Shown here piece by piece: positions 38,401-46,799 of a stretch of 64,000 nucleotides of DNA; the first letter of the stretch is position 1, and each line of letters begins with the position of its first letter. The DNA comes from Janibacter limosus NBRC 16128 (GTDB taxonomy: Bacteria > Actinomycetota > Actinomycetes > Actinomycetales > Dermatophilaceae). Under the pieces are notes generated by a model. It saw only the letters and a program-made list of their open reading frames with translations, was not told the DNA's origin and made no database searches. The DNA is taken from assembly GCF_001570985.1 (NCBI RefSeq), contig NZ_BCSS01000005.1, forward strand, positions 1-64,000, read 5' to 3'. Made by a program: the position numbers and the translations under genes.

Positions 38401-38587
38401 TGCCGTGCAGAGCCAGCCCTCGATCTCTGACGACGACGAGCCGCGTCGCTTCCACGACCTGATCACCGACACGGCGGAGGGGATGGCCGCGGCCACCTTT
38501 GCCGCCCAGCCCGAGGAGGGACGGTGCCGGATCTGCCCGGTCCGCTCCTCCTGCCCCGCCCACGACGAAGGGGGACGCCTGAGATGA
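35429..38587 (+). CDS. adnA: ATP-dependent helicase-nuclease subunit AdnA
   Basis: 1052 aa, close to mycobacterial AdnA. The N-terminal UvrD-like motor has Walker A GGPGTGKTT (residues ~44-52). Its Walker B region reads VVVDDAQEL rather than DExQ, consistent with a weak or vestigial motor. The C-terminal RecB-like nuclease has GDVDRLEAD ... RVIDYKTG (residues ~922-945). Four Cys for a [4Fe-4S] cluster bracket it: one in FTDCGLRW (~814) and three in CRICPVRSSCP (~1033-1043). With AdnB it resects double-strand breaks. The GTG at 35429 is preferred over the frame's upstream extension. The stop overlaps adnB (ATGA). Confidence 0.9.
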   Translation: MTEHLPTVHLRAPQFSGPGLVVSLDADQAQAVAARGDLVRILGGPGTGKTTVAVAAVLDRVSRGECSAGEVLLVAATRLSAATARDAVTAGLTGATTEPMARTMPSLGFAVLRQHAVLRGDPAPRLLSGAEQDLVLGELLQGHREDGTGPRWPDDLLEAITTRGFREELRDLLMRAIEHGVSPSDLDALGREHGRPEWVAAAEVAREYDEVTAMSRPGAYDPAWVLTAAAELLEHDPEARERVRSGLRLVVVDDAQELTAPAARLLRALTGEGVGLVLVGDPDVAVQGFRGADPHHLVADWSGREDVTVVLGRGHRLPEQVHAAAARIVPKIAALGGGAQRAATPAGPGGVLESHVLHSSAQEAAFIAHELRAAHLLHGIPWQRMAVVVRGAARQATLRRVLAARGVPVLGDAHRVPVRDEPAARPLLDVLSLVVDLARGRLDAVPATDVIDLLTSPLVAADTVAVRRLRRALRRDELASEGERTSDELLGALVLDPDHLVHLGDDALPLHRLAVIVAAGRAAARTAEDGPGWAPGVSAESVLWQMWEAADVAATWRAAALAGGRPGARADRALDAVVALFDAAAAHQDALPASGPDAFLDAVAGQAVAADSLAARSPDADAVSLVTPQTAAGNEWHTVVVAGVQEGVWPDLRLRGSLLGSERLVDVVTGRDRTGAGAAAAVRHDETRLFHVALTRATHRVLVTAVAAEDEQPSVYLDLVDPLPDDVMRREPSNVPAPLDLTGLVAQLRQQLASSDPAAAARAVARLALLSAAGVAGASPSSWWALRDLSSTRPVRPEDASVAVSPSKVQMFTDCGLRWLLQSSGGDGPSSTSMEVGTLVHEIAHDLGDAGEDAFRSELERRWSELGMAPGWVTDQKRERALTMVHWLAEYHQRAASEGWRPVAMEQTFRVEIGRAVLRGDVDRLEADGDGRLRVIDYKTGSSAPTGKELLEHPQLGAYQVAIAEGGFDEHGREVAGAALVQLGKVRTSGNAVQSQPSISDDDEPRRFHDLITDTAEGMAAATFAAQPEEGRCRICPVRSSCPAHDEGGRLR

Positions 38588-41500
38588 CCTGGCCGCCCAT
38601 CATCGGTGCCGTCGACCTCGCCCGGGCGCTGGGTCAGGAGCACCCGCCCACCGACGAGCAGCGCGAGATCATCGAGGCCCCGCTCGAGCCGCTCCTGGTG
38701 GTCGCGGGTGCGGGCTCGGGCAAGACCGAGACGATGACCGCCCGCGTCGTGTGGCTCGTCGCCAACGGCCTGGTCACGCCCGAGCAGGTCCTCGGGCTGA
38801 CCTTCACCCGCAAGGCTGCGGGCGAGCTCGCCGAGCGGGTGGCCCGACGGCTCGCGACGCTCGAGCAGGCCGGCATCTGGACCCCGCCCCAAGAGGTCGA
38901 CGCCGACGGGCTCGGGGGGACCCCGACGATCTCCACCTATCACTCCTACGCCGGTCGACTGGTGCGCGAGGGCGCCCTGCGGCTCGGGTACGAAAAGGAC
39001 TCGCGCCTGCTCTCCGAGGCCGCGACCTGGCAGCTCGCCCACGAGGTCGTGCTCGCCTGGGACGGGCCGATGGAGGACATCGACAAGGTCGAGTCCACCG
39101 TGACCAATGCGATCGTCTCGCTCGCCGGCGAGCTCGCCGAGCACCTGTGCACGCCGCAGGACATCGAGGACTTCGCCCGGGGGGTGCTGGCTCACCTCGA
39201 GGGGGTCGCGGCCTCGGACAAGGCCTTCACCAAGGACTTCCGGGGCAAGGTCATCACGCCGATGACCGAGCAGCGACTGATCCTGCCGATCGTCGAGCGC
39301 TACCGACAGGTCAAGCGCGAGCGCTCGGTGATGGACTTCGCCGACCAGATGGCCCTCGCCGCGGCCCTCGCGACGCGATTCCCCGACCTGGGGCAGGCCG
39401 AGCGGGACCGGTTCCGCGTCGTCATGCTCGACGAGTTCCAGGACACGTCGGAGGCCCAGCTGGTGCTCATGCGTGAGCTCTTCGCTCCCGACGGGAGCAC
39501 ACCCGCCGCCGTGACCGCGGTGGGCGACCCGCACCAGTCGATCTACGCCTGGCGAGGAGCGAGCGCGACGACCCTCGCGACCTTCCCCCGGTCCTTCGCG
39601 ACGCAGGGGCAGCCAGCGCCGGTCAAGCACCTGTCGACCAGCTGGCGCAATGACGAGACCATCCTCGAGGTGGCCAATGCCGTGGCGGGGCCGCTCGGGG
39701 CGGTGAGCGGGGTGCCGGTGACCCCCCTTCGTCCTCGGCCCGGTGCCCAGCGGGGTCAGGTGCAGGCACTGCGTGCCGAGACTGCCCAGGACGAGGCGGC
39801 CAGGGTCGCGGAGTGGATCGAGACGCGCCGGGGGGCGGGCGCTGGTGGCACGGCCCGCCGGAGCGCTGCGGTGCTGTGCCGCAAGCGCAGCCAGTTCACC
39901 CTCATCGCCGAGGCGCTCGCGGCCCGCAACATCCCGCACGAGGTCGTCGGCCTCGGCGGGCTGCTGCTCACCCCCGAGGTCGCTGACGTCATCTCGCTGC
40001 TGACGATCGTGCAGGACCCCATGCGCGGCGACCGGCTCATGCGGCTGCTCACCGGCGCGCCCGGGCTCCTCGGCCCTGCCGATCTCGACGGGCTCGGAGC
40101 CTGGGCGCGGCACCTCGGTCGCCAGGTGCGGGAGGAGGTCGCCGACGGCGGCCCACCGCCCGGACCCGATGACGCCGTGACGATCGTCGATGCCCTCGAC
40201 CAGCTGCCCGAACCCGGATGGCAGGGGAGCGCCGGCCAGGCGATCTCGGACGCGGCCCTCGATCGTCTGCACCACATCGGGGGCATGGTCGCTCGGCTGC
40301 GTCGTGGCGCGGGCATGCCACTGCCGGACCTCGTCGGCGAGGCGGAGCGGGAGCTCGGGGTCGACATCGAGGTCCTCTCGCGACCGGGCTGGTCGCCGGG
40401 TGCAGCGCGCGCCCACCTCGACGCCTTCGCCGATGTGGCGGCGCAGTTCGCCTCGAGCGCCGATCGGCCGACGCTCGGTGGGTTCATCGACTGGATAGAG
40501 GCGGCCGTCGAGCAGGAGCGGGGTCTGGAGGCCCCTGTCGTCGAGCCGACCAAGGACGCCGTCCAGATCCTCACCTGCCACGCGGCCAAGGGGCTGGAGT
40601 GGGATGTCGTCGCCGTGCCCGGCCTGTCCGAAGGCGTCTTCCCCGCACACGCCTCGCGCTCCTCCTTCAAGGACACGGGGGAGTGGACGCTCGGCCAGGT
40701 CAACGAGTCGGGCTGGATCTCGGGGCTTGACGGAGTGCCCTTCCCGCTGCGCGGTGACCGCGAGGGGCTGCCGCACCTCGACCTCTCCCTCGGTGGGACC
40801 AAGGCACTGCAGGACGAGCTCAAGCGCTATCGCGCGGCCAACGGTGAGCACGGTCTCCTCGAGGAGCGCCGCCTGGCCTATGTGGCCAGCACCCGGGCCC
40901 GCAGCCAGTTGCTGCTCGGCTCGTGGGTGTGGGGCGCGACGGGGCAACAGCCCCGGCTGCCGTCGCGCTTCCTCGACGAGGCGTGCGCGACCGGGGTCGT
41001 CGAGCGCCTCGAGTGGGCGCCGATGCCGGAGTCGAAGGAGGTGCGCAACCCTGCGCTCGAGGTCTCCCGCCAGGTGATCTGGCCGGCTGGTGAGCCCGCG
41101 CCGGAGCGGGCCGGCCTCGAGTCCGCGGCCGCAGCGATGGCTGGCACGGACGCCGACGCAGGAGTCGACGACCTCGGCGCCGATCCGCTCGATGACCAGC
41201 TGCGCATCCTGCTCGAGGAGCGCGAGCGCCGTCGTCGTGCCCGTGGTCAGGCCGTCTCGGTCGAGCTGCCCTCGCACCTGTCGACCTCCCAGCTGGTCTC
41301 GCTCGCGCGCGACGCGGATGCCTTTGCGCTCGATCTGCGCCGACCCATGCCGCAGCCGCCTCAGGTTGCCGGGAGGCGCGGTACTGCCTTCCACTCCTGG
41401 GTGGAGGAGCACTACGCCCGGGCGGGCCTCGTCGACGTCTTCGACCTGCCGGGCAGCGCCGACGAGGCGCTCGGCGACGAGGACCTCTCGGCAATGCAGG

Positions 41501-41889
41501 AGCACTTCCTTGCCAGTGAGTGGGCCGACCGCGTGCCGCTCGAGGTGGAGCTGTCGCTCGAGATCGTCCTGGGTGGGCATGCCATCCGCGGCCGGGTCGA
41601 CGCGGTCTTCGCCGATGACGACGGGGGAGTCAGCGTCGTGGACTGGAAGACGGGCCGACCGCCTCGTGGCTCGGAGGCGCAGGTGCGCGCGGTCCAGCTC
41701 TCTGCCTACCGGATCGCCTACGCCCGCTGGCGTGGGATCGACCCCGACCGGGTGCGCGGAGCCTTCTTCCACGCAGCGACCGGCGAGACGATCCGGCCCG
41801 AGCTGCTCAGCGAGGACGAGGTCGTCGCGCTCCTCGGGGACGTGGTGCAGGGGGACGTGGTTCAGGGCGACGTCAGCTCACCCGACTGA
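38584..41889 (+). CDS. adnB: ATP-dependent helicase-nuclease subunit AdnB
   Basis: 1101 aa. Intact UvrD-like motor: VVAGAGSGKTETM, LTFTRKAAGELAERV, VVMLDEFQDTSEAQ, GDPHQSIYAWRGA and a Lys-Gly-Leu-Glu-Trp motif (HAAKGLEWDVVAVPG). The C-terminal nuclease carries IRGRVDAVF and VSVVDWKTGRPP (~1000-1025), without the Fe-S cysteines of AdnA, as in mycobacterial AdnB. It is the lead motor of the AdnAB break-resection machine. Start codon overlap with adnA gives 1:1 coupling. Confidence 0.92.
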   Translation: MTWPPIIGAVDLARALGQEHPPTDEQREIIEAPLEPLLVVAGAGSGKTETMTARVVWLVANGLVTPEQVLGLTFTRKAAGELAERVARRLATLEQAGIWTPPQEVDADGLGGTPTISTYHSYAGRLVREGALRLGYEKDSRLLSEAATWQLAHEVVLAWDGPMEDIDKVESTVTNAIVSLAGELAEHLCTPQDIEDFARGVLAHLEGVAASDKAFTKDFRGKVITPMTEQRLILPIVERYRQVKRERSVMDFADQMALAAALATRFPDLGQAERDRFRVVMLDEFQDTSEAQLVLMRELFAPDGSTPAAVTAVGDPHQSIYAWRGASATTLATFPRSFATQGQPAPVKHLSTSWRNDETILEVANAVAGPLGAVSGVPVTPLRPRPGAQRGQVQALRAETAQDEAARVAEWIETRRGAGAGGTARRSAAVLCRKRSQFTLIAEALAARNIPHEVVGLGGLLLTPEVADVISLLTIVQDPMRGDRLMRLLTGAPGLLGPADLDGLGAWARHLGRQVREEVADGGPPPGPDDAVTIVDALDQLPEPGWQGSAGQAISDAALDRLHHIGGMVARLRRGAGMPLPDLVGEAERELGVDIEVLSRPGWSPGAARAHLDAFADVAAQFASSADRPTLGGFIDWIEAAVEQERGLEAPVVEPTKDAVQILTCHAAKGLEWDVVAVPGLSEGVFPAHASRSSFKDTGEWTLGQVNESGWISGLDGVPFPLRGDREGLPHLDLSLGGTKALQDELKRYRAANGEHGLLEERRLAYVASTRARSQLLLGSWVWGATGQQPRLPSRFLDEACATGVVERLEWAPMPESKEVRNPALEVSRQVIWPAGEPAPERAGLESAAAAMAGTDADAGVDDLGADPLDDQLRILLEERERRRRARGQAVSVELPSHLSTSQLVSLARDADAFALDLRRPMPQPPQVAGRRGTAFHSWVEEHYARAGLVDVFDLPGSADEALGDEDLSAMQEHFLASEWADRVPLEVELSLEIVLGGHAIRGRVDAVFADDDGGVSVVDWKTGRPPRGSEAQVRAVQLSAYRIAYARWRGIDPDRVRGAFFHAATGETIRPELLSEDEVVALLGDVVQGDVVQGDVSSPD

Positions 41890-41901
41890 GGGCATCCTGG
41901 A

Positions 41902-42008
41902 TGGAGGTATACCCGCGGACGATTCCTCGGCGCGTTGGAGTCCACCCGGTTGCCCCCTTCGCGGGTGGAGGTGGACTCGCGGGTGTTGCGTCGGCGGGTA
42001 TACCTCCA
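41902..42008. repeat. Nested inverted repeats at the adnB/phosphotransferase junction
   Basis: Outer 15-bp perfect arms TGGAGGTATACCCGC (41902-41916; complement 41994-42008) enclose a 9-bp inner pair GAGTCCACC (41938-41946) with GGTGGACTC (41970-41978). It sits between converging genes and probably terminates both. Confidence 0.75.
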
Positions 42009-42023
42009 CCCGCGCGAGTGAAA

Positions 42024-42045
42024 GGGAAGGGGAAGGGGAAGGGGG
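42024..42045 (+). other. Potential G-quadruplex tract
   Basis: Four G-runs (3, 4, 4 and 5 G) separated by AA meet the usual intramolecular G4 rule. It lies directly after the nested hairpins and 11 bp before the phosphotransferase stop codon. Confidence 0.6.
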
Positions 42046-42055
42046 TGCCTCCGCG

Positions 42056-43468
42056 TCAGCGGCGAGGCGCCGGCGGCAGGACGTCGTCGCCCTCGTCGCC
42101 GGTGAGCGGCACGATCTCGGCGGTCCGGTGGTCGCCGACCAGGCGCGGTCCGGGCTTGGTGTCGGTGGTGTCCGCCTCGGGCGCATCGGCCGAGGTGTCC
42201 ACCTCGTCAGCATCAGCGTCAGCAGCGGGCGCGTCAGCAGACGGCTCATCCGTCGTGTCCTGGGCAGCGGGCTCGACCGGCGTCGGGGCCCCCGTGTCCT
42301 CGACCTCGACGGCGGACTCCTCGTCGCTCGTTTCGTCGTTGCTCGCATCGTCGTTGCGTGCCGTTGCGTCGCTCGCCTCGTCGTCGCTCGTCACCGCGTT
42401 GGGTGCCGTTGCGTCGCTCGCCACCTCGACCGCGGCGTCGTCGGAGGACATGTCCTCGGTCGCCACGGGTTGGGTGTCGGTGGCCGTATCGCCGGCGGTG
42501 GGCGTGCGGACGAAGGGCTTCGCGGCTGTCGCGCGCTCCTCGTCCTCCCGGGCGAGCTGGTCATCGAGTCGGCGCAGTGAGCGCGCGTGCTCCTCGGCGC
42601 CGTCGTCGTCGCCGGCTGCGACCGCGGACATCATCGTGCGGACCATCTGCATCTGGTGGACGAGCCGCGCCCGCTGCTGCAGGTGGCGGTCCGGACGATC
42701 GGACCGAGCGTGGGCGTACGCCTCCATGACCGTGTCGATGCTGTCGGGGTGCAGCTCGGCGACGAGCGCGGCGAGGTCATCGGCAGGGTCAGCGACCTGG
42801 GCCGACTCCCACCCGAGCAGGGCCTTGACGTCCGGCTCCTCGCCGTCGTCGGGGGTGACCAGGATCGTCGAGGACCCGATGTCGCCGTGTGTGGGCGTGG
42901 TGGTGAACCGCCACAGCGAGACGTCCTCGAGCTCGTGCTCCCAGCGGGTGAGCAGGCCTGTAGGGACCCGTCCCGTGGCTGCCGCGCGATCCAGCTCGGC
43001 CAGACGGCGGGTGCGATAAGCCTCCGCCTCGTAGACGGGGACCCCCGCCTCCTCGTAGACGCGACGGTCCAGGTTGTGCAGGTGGGCCAGGGCGCGGCCG
43101 ATCCCGACCGCGACCTTGGAACCCGGGGCGACCGACGCGAGGTCGAGCATCCGACCGGTGAGGTAGGTGTGGACGGCGGCACGGCCCCCTTCGGGCAGTG
43201 GGGTCCAGCCCTTGACCGCCGGGACGGGCATCGTCAGGCGACGGGCGAGCAGCGCCAGGAGGGCGGCGGACTGCTCGAGCCGGGCCGAGGCGGCGGGCGT
43301 GCGCGGGCAGCGGATCACCCAGCGACGGTGCTCGTGGTCCTGGACGAAGGCGACGTCGAAGGATCGGGCCGGTCCGCTCGCGACGACCCCCTCGACGGAG
43401 CTGGGGTCGAGGCCGGGCACGGCGGCGCTGGCCAGGGCAGCAAGAGCAAGCGGTCCACGAGAGGTCAC
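42056..43468 (-). CDS. Phosphotransferase (APH-like kinase) with acidic repetitive tail
   Basis: 470 aa. Residues ~1-300 form an aminoglycoside/macrolide phosphotransferase-like kinase: GRALAHLHNLD, catalytic-loop equivalent PTHGDIGSSTILV (HGD with an Asn-less loop) and metal site LLGWESAQVADPADDLAALV. Residues ~330-470 are a low-complexity Asp/Glu/Ala/Thr/Ser tail with imperfect repeats (SDDEASDATARNDDASNDE). The natural substrate is unknown; homologues occupy this slot beside adnB in related actinobacteria, so it is not necessarily a resistance gene. The GTG at 43468 (VTSRGPLAL) is chosen; the upstream frame overlaps the divergent nudC promoter. Confidence 0.8.
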   Translation of the reverse strand: MTSRGPLALAALASAAVPGLDPSSVEGVVASGPARSFDVAFVQDHEHRRWVIRCPRTPAASARLEQSAALLALLARRLTMPVPAVKGWTPLPEGGRAAVHTYLTGRMLDLASVAPGSKVAVGIGRALAHLHNLDRRVYEEAGVPVYEAEAYRTRRLAELDRAAATGRVPTGLLTRWEHELEDVSLWRFTTTPTHGDIGSSTILVTPDDGEEPDVKALLGWESAQVADPADDLAALVAELHPDSIDTVMEAYAHARSDRPDRHLQQRARLVHQMQMVRTMMSAVAAGDDDGAEEHARSLRRLDDQLAREDEERATAAKPFVRTPTAGDTATDTQPVATEDMSSDDAAVEVASDATAPNAVTSDDEASDATARNDDASNDETSDEESAVEVEDTGAPTPVEPAAQDTTDEPSADAPAADADADEVDTSADAPEADTTDTKPGPRLVGDHRTAEIVPLTGDEGDDVLPPAPRR

Positions 43469-43554
43469 CCGCCCACCGTACGAGGAGAGCGGCGCTTTGG
43501 TCGGGAGCAACGCCCTCTCGTCGGTGTTCCGCCACATGTCCCTAGGCTGGTGAC

Positions 43555-44478
43555 GTGGACCACGACCCGATGCACGACCTGCCCATGACGGCGTCCGTCG
43601 TCGACCGCGACGGCCCCTCCCGCGCCGAACCCGTCCGGATCGAGACGCTCCTCGCGGACCCGGCGACCCGAGTCATCGAGCTGCAGGGCGACCGCAGCCC
43701 CCTGCGTCCCGACCGGACCCTCGCGCTGCGATCGCCCGAGCCCGAGGACACCGAGACCCTCCTGCTCTATCTGGGTCGCCTCGACGGGATCGCCCACGTC
43801 GCCGCCTGCCGTCCTGCCCCGCCGAAGGGGGACGCGACCCGTGAGGAGCGTCTGGACGCCGCCCCCTTCGCCAGCCTGCGTGAGGTCGCCGGGGAGCTGC
43901 CGCAGGCGCAGGCCACGCTCTTCGCCACCGCGCTGGGCCTGGCCAACTGGCACGTGCGCCACCCCCGCTGCCCGCGCTGCGGCGAGCGGACCGAGGTCGT
44001 CTCGTCCGGGTGGGTGCGTCGCTGCCCGCAGGACGGGTCCGAGCACTACCCGCGCACCGACCCGGCCGTGATCATGGCCGTCATCGATGACGCGGACCGG
44101 CTGCTGCTGGCCCGCAACATCGGCTGGCCCGAAGGGAGGTTCTCCGTCCTCGCGGGGTTCCTCGAGCCGGGCGAGACGATCGCCGGAGCGGTCATCCGCG
44201 AGGTCGGCGAGGAGGTCGGCGTGAGCGTGCGCGATGTGCGCTTCGTGGCCGACCAGCCGTGGCCCTTCCCCGCGTCGCTCATGCTCGGCTGCACGGCCCG
44301 TGCCACGACGACCGACCTCGTCTGCCAGCCGGACGAGATCGCCGAGGCGCGGTGGTTCACGCGTGAGGAGTTCCGCCACGAGCTGGCTGAGGGGTACCTG
44401 CGGGCGGCCGGGCGGCTGTCGATCTCGTCGCGCCTCATCGAAGGGTGGCTCGGGCAGCGGCTCGACGAGCTGGGCTGA
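43555..44478 (+). CDS. nudC: NADH/NAD-cap pyrophosphatase NudC
   Basis: 307 aa Nudix hydrolase that cleaves NADH and NAD-capped RNA. Nudix box GFLEPGETIAGAVIREVGEEVGV-type (residues ~198-220) and the NADH-specificity array DQPWPFPAS are intact. The zinc-ribbon region has CPRC and a third Cys (RRCPQDGSEHYPR), but the expected fourth Cys is replaced; His in SEHYPR may substitute. Start GTG at 43555. It is divergent from the phosphotransferase. Confidence 0.92.
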   Translation: MDHDPMHDLPMTASVVDRDGPSRAEPVRIETLLADPATRVIELQGDRSPLRPDRTLALRSPEPEDTETLLLYLGRLDGIAHVAACRPAPPKGDATREERLDAAPFASLREVAGELPQAQATLFATALGLANWHVRHPRCPRCGERTEVVSSGWVRRCPQDGSEHYPRTDPAVIMAVIDDADRLLLARNIGWPEGRFSVLAGFLEPGETIAGAVIREVGEEVGVSVRDVRFVADQPWPFPASLMLGCTARATTTDLVCQPDEIAEARWFTREEFRHELAEGYLRAAGRLSISSRLIEGWLGQRLDELG

Positions 44479-44522
44479 CCGCTGCCTTGGGGTGTGTCGG
44501 TGCCGGGTGAGAGAGTGCCGGG

Positions 44523-46673
44523 GTGACGATCTCGGCCGGCCCGCAGTCCGCGGACGACATCCTCGACGCGCTCGACCCCGAGCAGCGTGAGGTCGCCGCC
44601 AACCCCAGTGGTCCCATGGTCGTGCTGGCCGGTGCCGGCACGGGCAAGACCCGCGCGATCACCCACCGCATCGCCTACGGCGTGCAGTCCGGGGCCTATC
44701 AGCCGCAGCGGGTGCTCGCGGTGACCTTCACGGCTCGTGCCGCGGGGGAGATGCGCACCCGTCTGCGCGACCTGGGCGTCGCGGGCGTGCAGACGCGCAC
44801 CTTCCACGCCGCTGCCCTGCGACAGCTGCACTACTTCTGGCCGGCGGCGATCGGTGGCGCCGCGCCGGAGGTCATGCCGTACAAGGTGCCGGCGGTCGCC
44901 GAGGCCGCTTCCCGCGTGGGCATGCGGCTGGACCGCTCCGAGCTGCGGGATGTCTCGGCCGAGATCGAGTGGTCCAAGGTCTCCCTGCTCACGCCCGAGA
45001 CCTACCCCGCGGCCGCGCGGCGGGCCCGCCGCGAGCCGCCCGGCATGGACCACACCGCCATGGCCCGGCTCATCTCGAGCTACGAGGACGTCAAGGGGGA
45101 GCGCGGCGTCATCGACTTCGAGGACGTCCTGCTGCTCACGGTCGGCATCCTCGAGGAGCGCGAGGACATCGCGCGCACGGTCCGGGACCAGTACCGGCAC
45201 TTCGTCGTCGACGAGTACCAGGACGTCAACGCGCTGCAGCAGCGCCTGCTCGACCTGTGGCTCGGTGGTCGTGGCGACATCTGCGTCGTCGGGGACCCGG
45301 CCCAGACGATCTACTCCTTCACCGGCGCGACCCCCGAGCACCTGCTGCGCTTCACGCAGCACCACCCCGGAGCGCAGCAGGTGCGCCTCGTGCGCAACTA
45401 CCGCTCGACGCCATCCGTCCTCGCCCTGGCCAACCGGATGCTCACGGACACCAACGGCCAGCGTCGTGGGGGCGCCGTGGAGCTCGTGCCGCAGCGCGAC
45501 GGGGGCAACCCCCCTTCGCTCACCGCGCTCGACGACGACCCGGCGGAGGCGTCGTGGGTGGCCGCCAAGATCAAGGAGCTCGCGACGCAGGGCCGGCCGC
45601 TCAGCGAGATCGCCGTGCTCTTCCGCACCAACGGCCAGTCCGAGGCACTGGAGTCGGCCCTCGCCGACGCGGACGTGCCCTACCTGGTCAAGGGTGGGGA
45701 GCGCTTCTTCTCCCGCAAGGAGGTCCGCGAGGCGGTCCTGCTGCTGCGCGGGGCCGCGCGTCAGGACGACGGCAGCAAGCCGCTGCCGGCCCTCGTCGGC
45801 GACGTGCTCGGTGGGCTGGGCTGGCACGAGGACCCGCCCGCCAGCACCGGTGCGGTGCGTTCGCGCTGGGAGTCGCTCAAGGCGCTGGTCGACCTGTCCG
45901 CGCGGCTGATCGCGGCCAGCCCCGAGGCGAGGCTGCCCGATCTCGTGCGTGACCTCGACGAGCGCATCGCCTCGCAGCACGCGCCCGATGTCGAGGGCGT
46001 GACCCTGGCCTCGCTCCACGCGGCCAAGGGCCTGGAGTGGGATGTCGTCTTCCTCGCCGGCTGCTCCGACGGGCTGCTGCCGATCAGGATGGCCGAGGGC
46101 GTCGAGGAGATCGAGGAGGAGCGGCGCCTGATGTACGTCGGCGTCACCCGTGCGCGCGAGGTGCTGCACCTGTCGTGGGCCCGGGCCCGCAACCCCGGAG
46201 GCCGCCCGAGCCGTCGGGTCAGCCGATTCCTCGACCAGGCCTCCGGCATCCTCGGCGAGGGCGCGCGCTCGACCCCCAAGAAGTCCTCGGGGTCCAAGAG
46301 CGGGGGCCGGCTCAAGCCCTCCCGCCCCACGGTGTGCAAGGTGTGCGGCACCGACCTGAGCACCGCCACCGAGCGGGCCTCGGGTCGCTGCCCGGAGTGT
46401 CCGCCGACCTACGACGAGGCAACCTTCGAGCGACTGCGCGCCTGGCGCCTGGCGGTGTCCCGCGCGGCGTCCGTGCCGGCCTTCGTCGTCTTCACCGATG
46501 CCACGCTCGAAGCCATCGCCGAGGCCGAGCCGGCGCACCAGCGCGACCTCTCCGCGATCAGCGGGGTGGGCCCGCGCAAGCTCTCGCTGTACGCCGACCA
46601 GGTGCTCGCGGTCGTCGGCGGGGCGGACCCCGAGGAGGTCGCTGACGCGGCCGCTGGGGAGCCCGAGGACTGA
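44523..46673 (+). CDS. uvrD2: UvrD2-type ATP-dependent DNA helicase with HRDC domain
   Basis: 716 aa. SF1 motor motifs: VLAGAGTGKTRAITHRI, VTFTARAAGEMRTRL, VVDEYQDVNALQQRL, GDPAQTIYSFTGA, VRNYRST and LHAAKGLEWDVVFL. A tetracysteine linker (CKVCGTDL ... CPEC, residues ~605-627) and a C-terminal HRDC domain (~635-705, ISGVGPRKLSLYADQVL) define UvrD2, a 3'-5' helicase in DNA repair. It is followed by whiB7, as in mycobacteria. The mycoredoxin gene usually between nudC and uvrD2 in mycobacteria is absent. Confidence 0.93.
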   Translation: MTISAGPQSADDILDALDPEQREVAANPSGPMVVLAGAGTGKTRAITHRIAYGVQSGAYQPQRVLAVTFTARAAGEMRTRLRDLGVAGVQTRTFHAAALRQLHYFWPAAIGGAAPEVMPYKVPAVAEAASRVGMRLDRSELRDVSAEIEWSKVSLLTPETYPAAARRARREPPGMDHTAMARLISSYEDVKGERGVIDFEDVLLLTVGILEEREDIARTVRDQYRHFVVDEYQDVNALQQRLLDLWLGGRGDICVVGDPAQTIYSFTGATPEHLLRFTQHHPGAQQVRLVRNYRSTPSVLALANRMLTDTNGQRRGGAVELVPQRDGGNPPSLTALDDDPAEASWVAAKIKELATQGRPLSEIAVLFRTNGQSEALESALADADVPYLVKGGERFFSRKEVREAVLLLRGAARQDDGSKPLPALVGDVLGGLGWHEDPPASTGAVRSRWESLKALVDLSARLIAASPEARLPDLVRDLDERIASQHAPDVEGVTLASLHAAKGLEWDVVFLAGCSDGLLPIRMAEGVEEIEEERRLMYVGVTRAREVLHLSWARARNPGGRPSRRVSRFLDQASGILGEGARSTPKKSSGSKSGGRLKPSRPTVCKVCGTDLSTATERASGRCPECPPTYDEATFERLRAWRLAVSRAASVPAFVVFTDATLEAIAEAEPAHQRDLSAISGVGPRKLSLYADQVLAVVGGADPEEVADAAAGEPED

Positions 46674-46689
46674 TCCGGAAGATCTCCGG

Positions 46690-46729
46690 AATTAATTCGG
46701 TGGCGCGCACCGGATGGGTGCTCTAGGTT
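46690..46729 (+). promoter_or_regulatory. Putative whiB7 promoter with AT-rich activator element
   Basis: AATTAATT (46690-46697) stands out in GC-rich DNA immediately upstream of a weak -35-like GTGGCG (46700-46705), an 18-nt spacer and -10 TAGGTT (46724-46729). In mycobacteria WhiB7 binds an AT-rich block just upstream of -35 through its AT-hook and activates its own promoter. The arrangement here matches that plan. Confidence 0.55.
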
Positions 46730-46799
46730 TGATCCCAGTCAGTCGGACATGCCGAGCGTGTGATCCGAAGAGCGCAACGACGAGAGGAGGGCAGCACCC

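Noticed and set aside
38302..41772. 1156-codon open frame on the minus strand
   Set aside because: It lies antisense to adnB, which carries all helicase and nuclease motifs; the antisense translation has no recognisable domain and reflects high GC.
42300..42430. Short repeats resembling a CRISPR or VNTR array
   Set aside because: They are imperfect, in frame and encode the acidic tail of the phosphotransferase; no regular repeat-spacer pattern exists.
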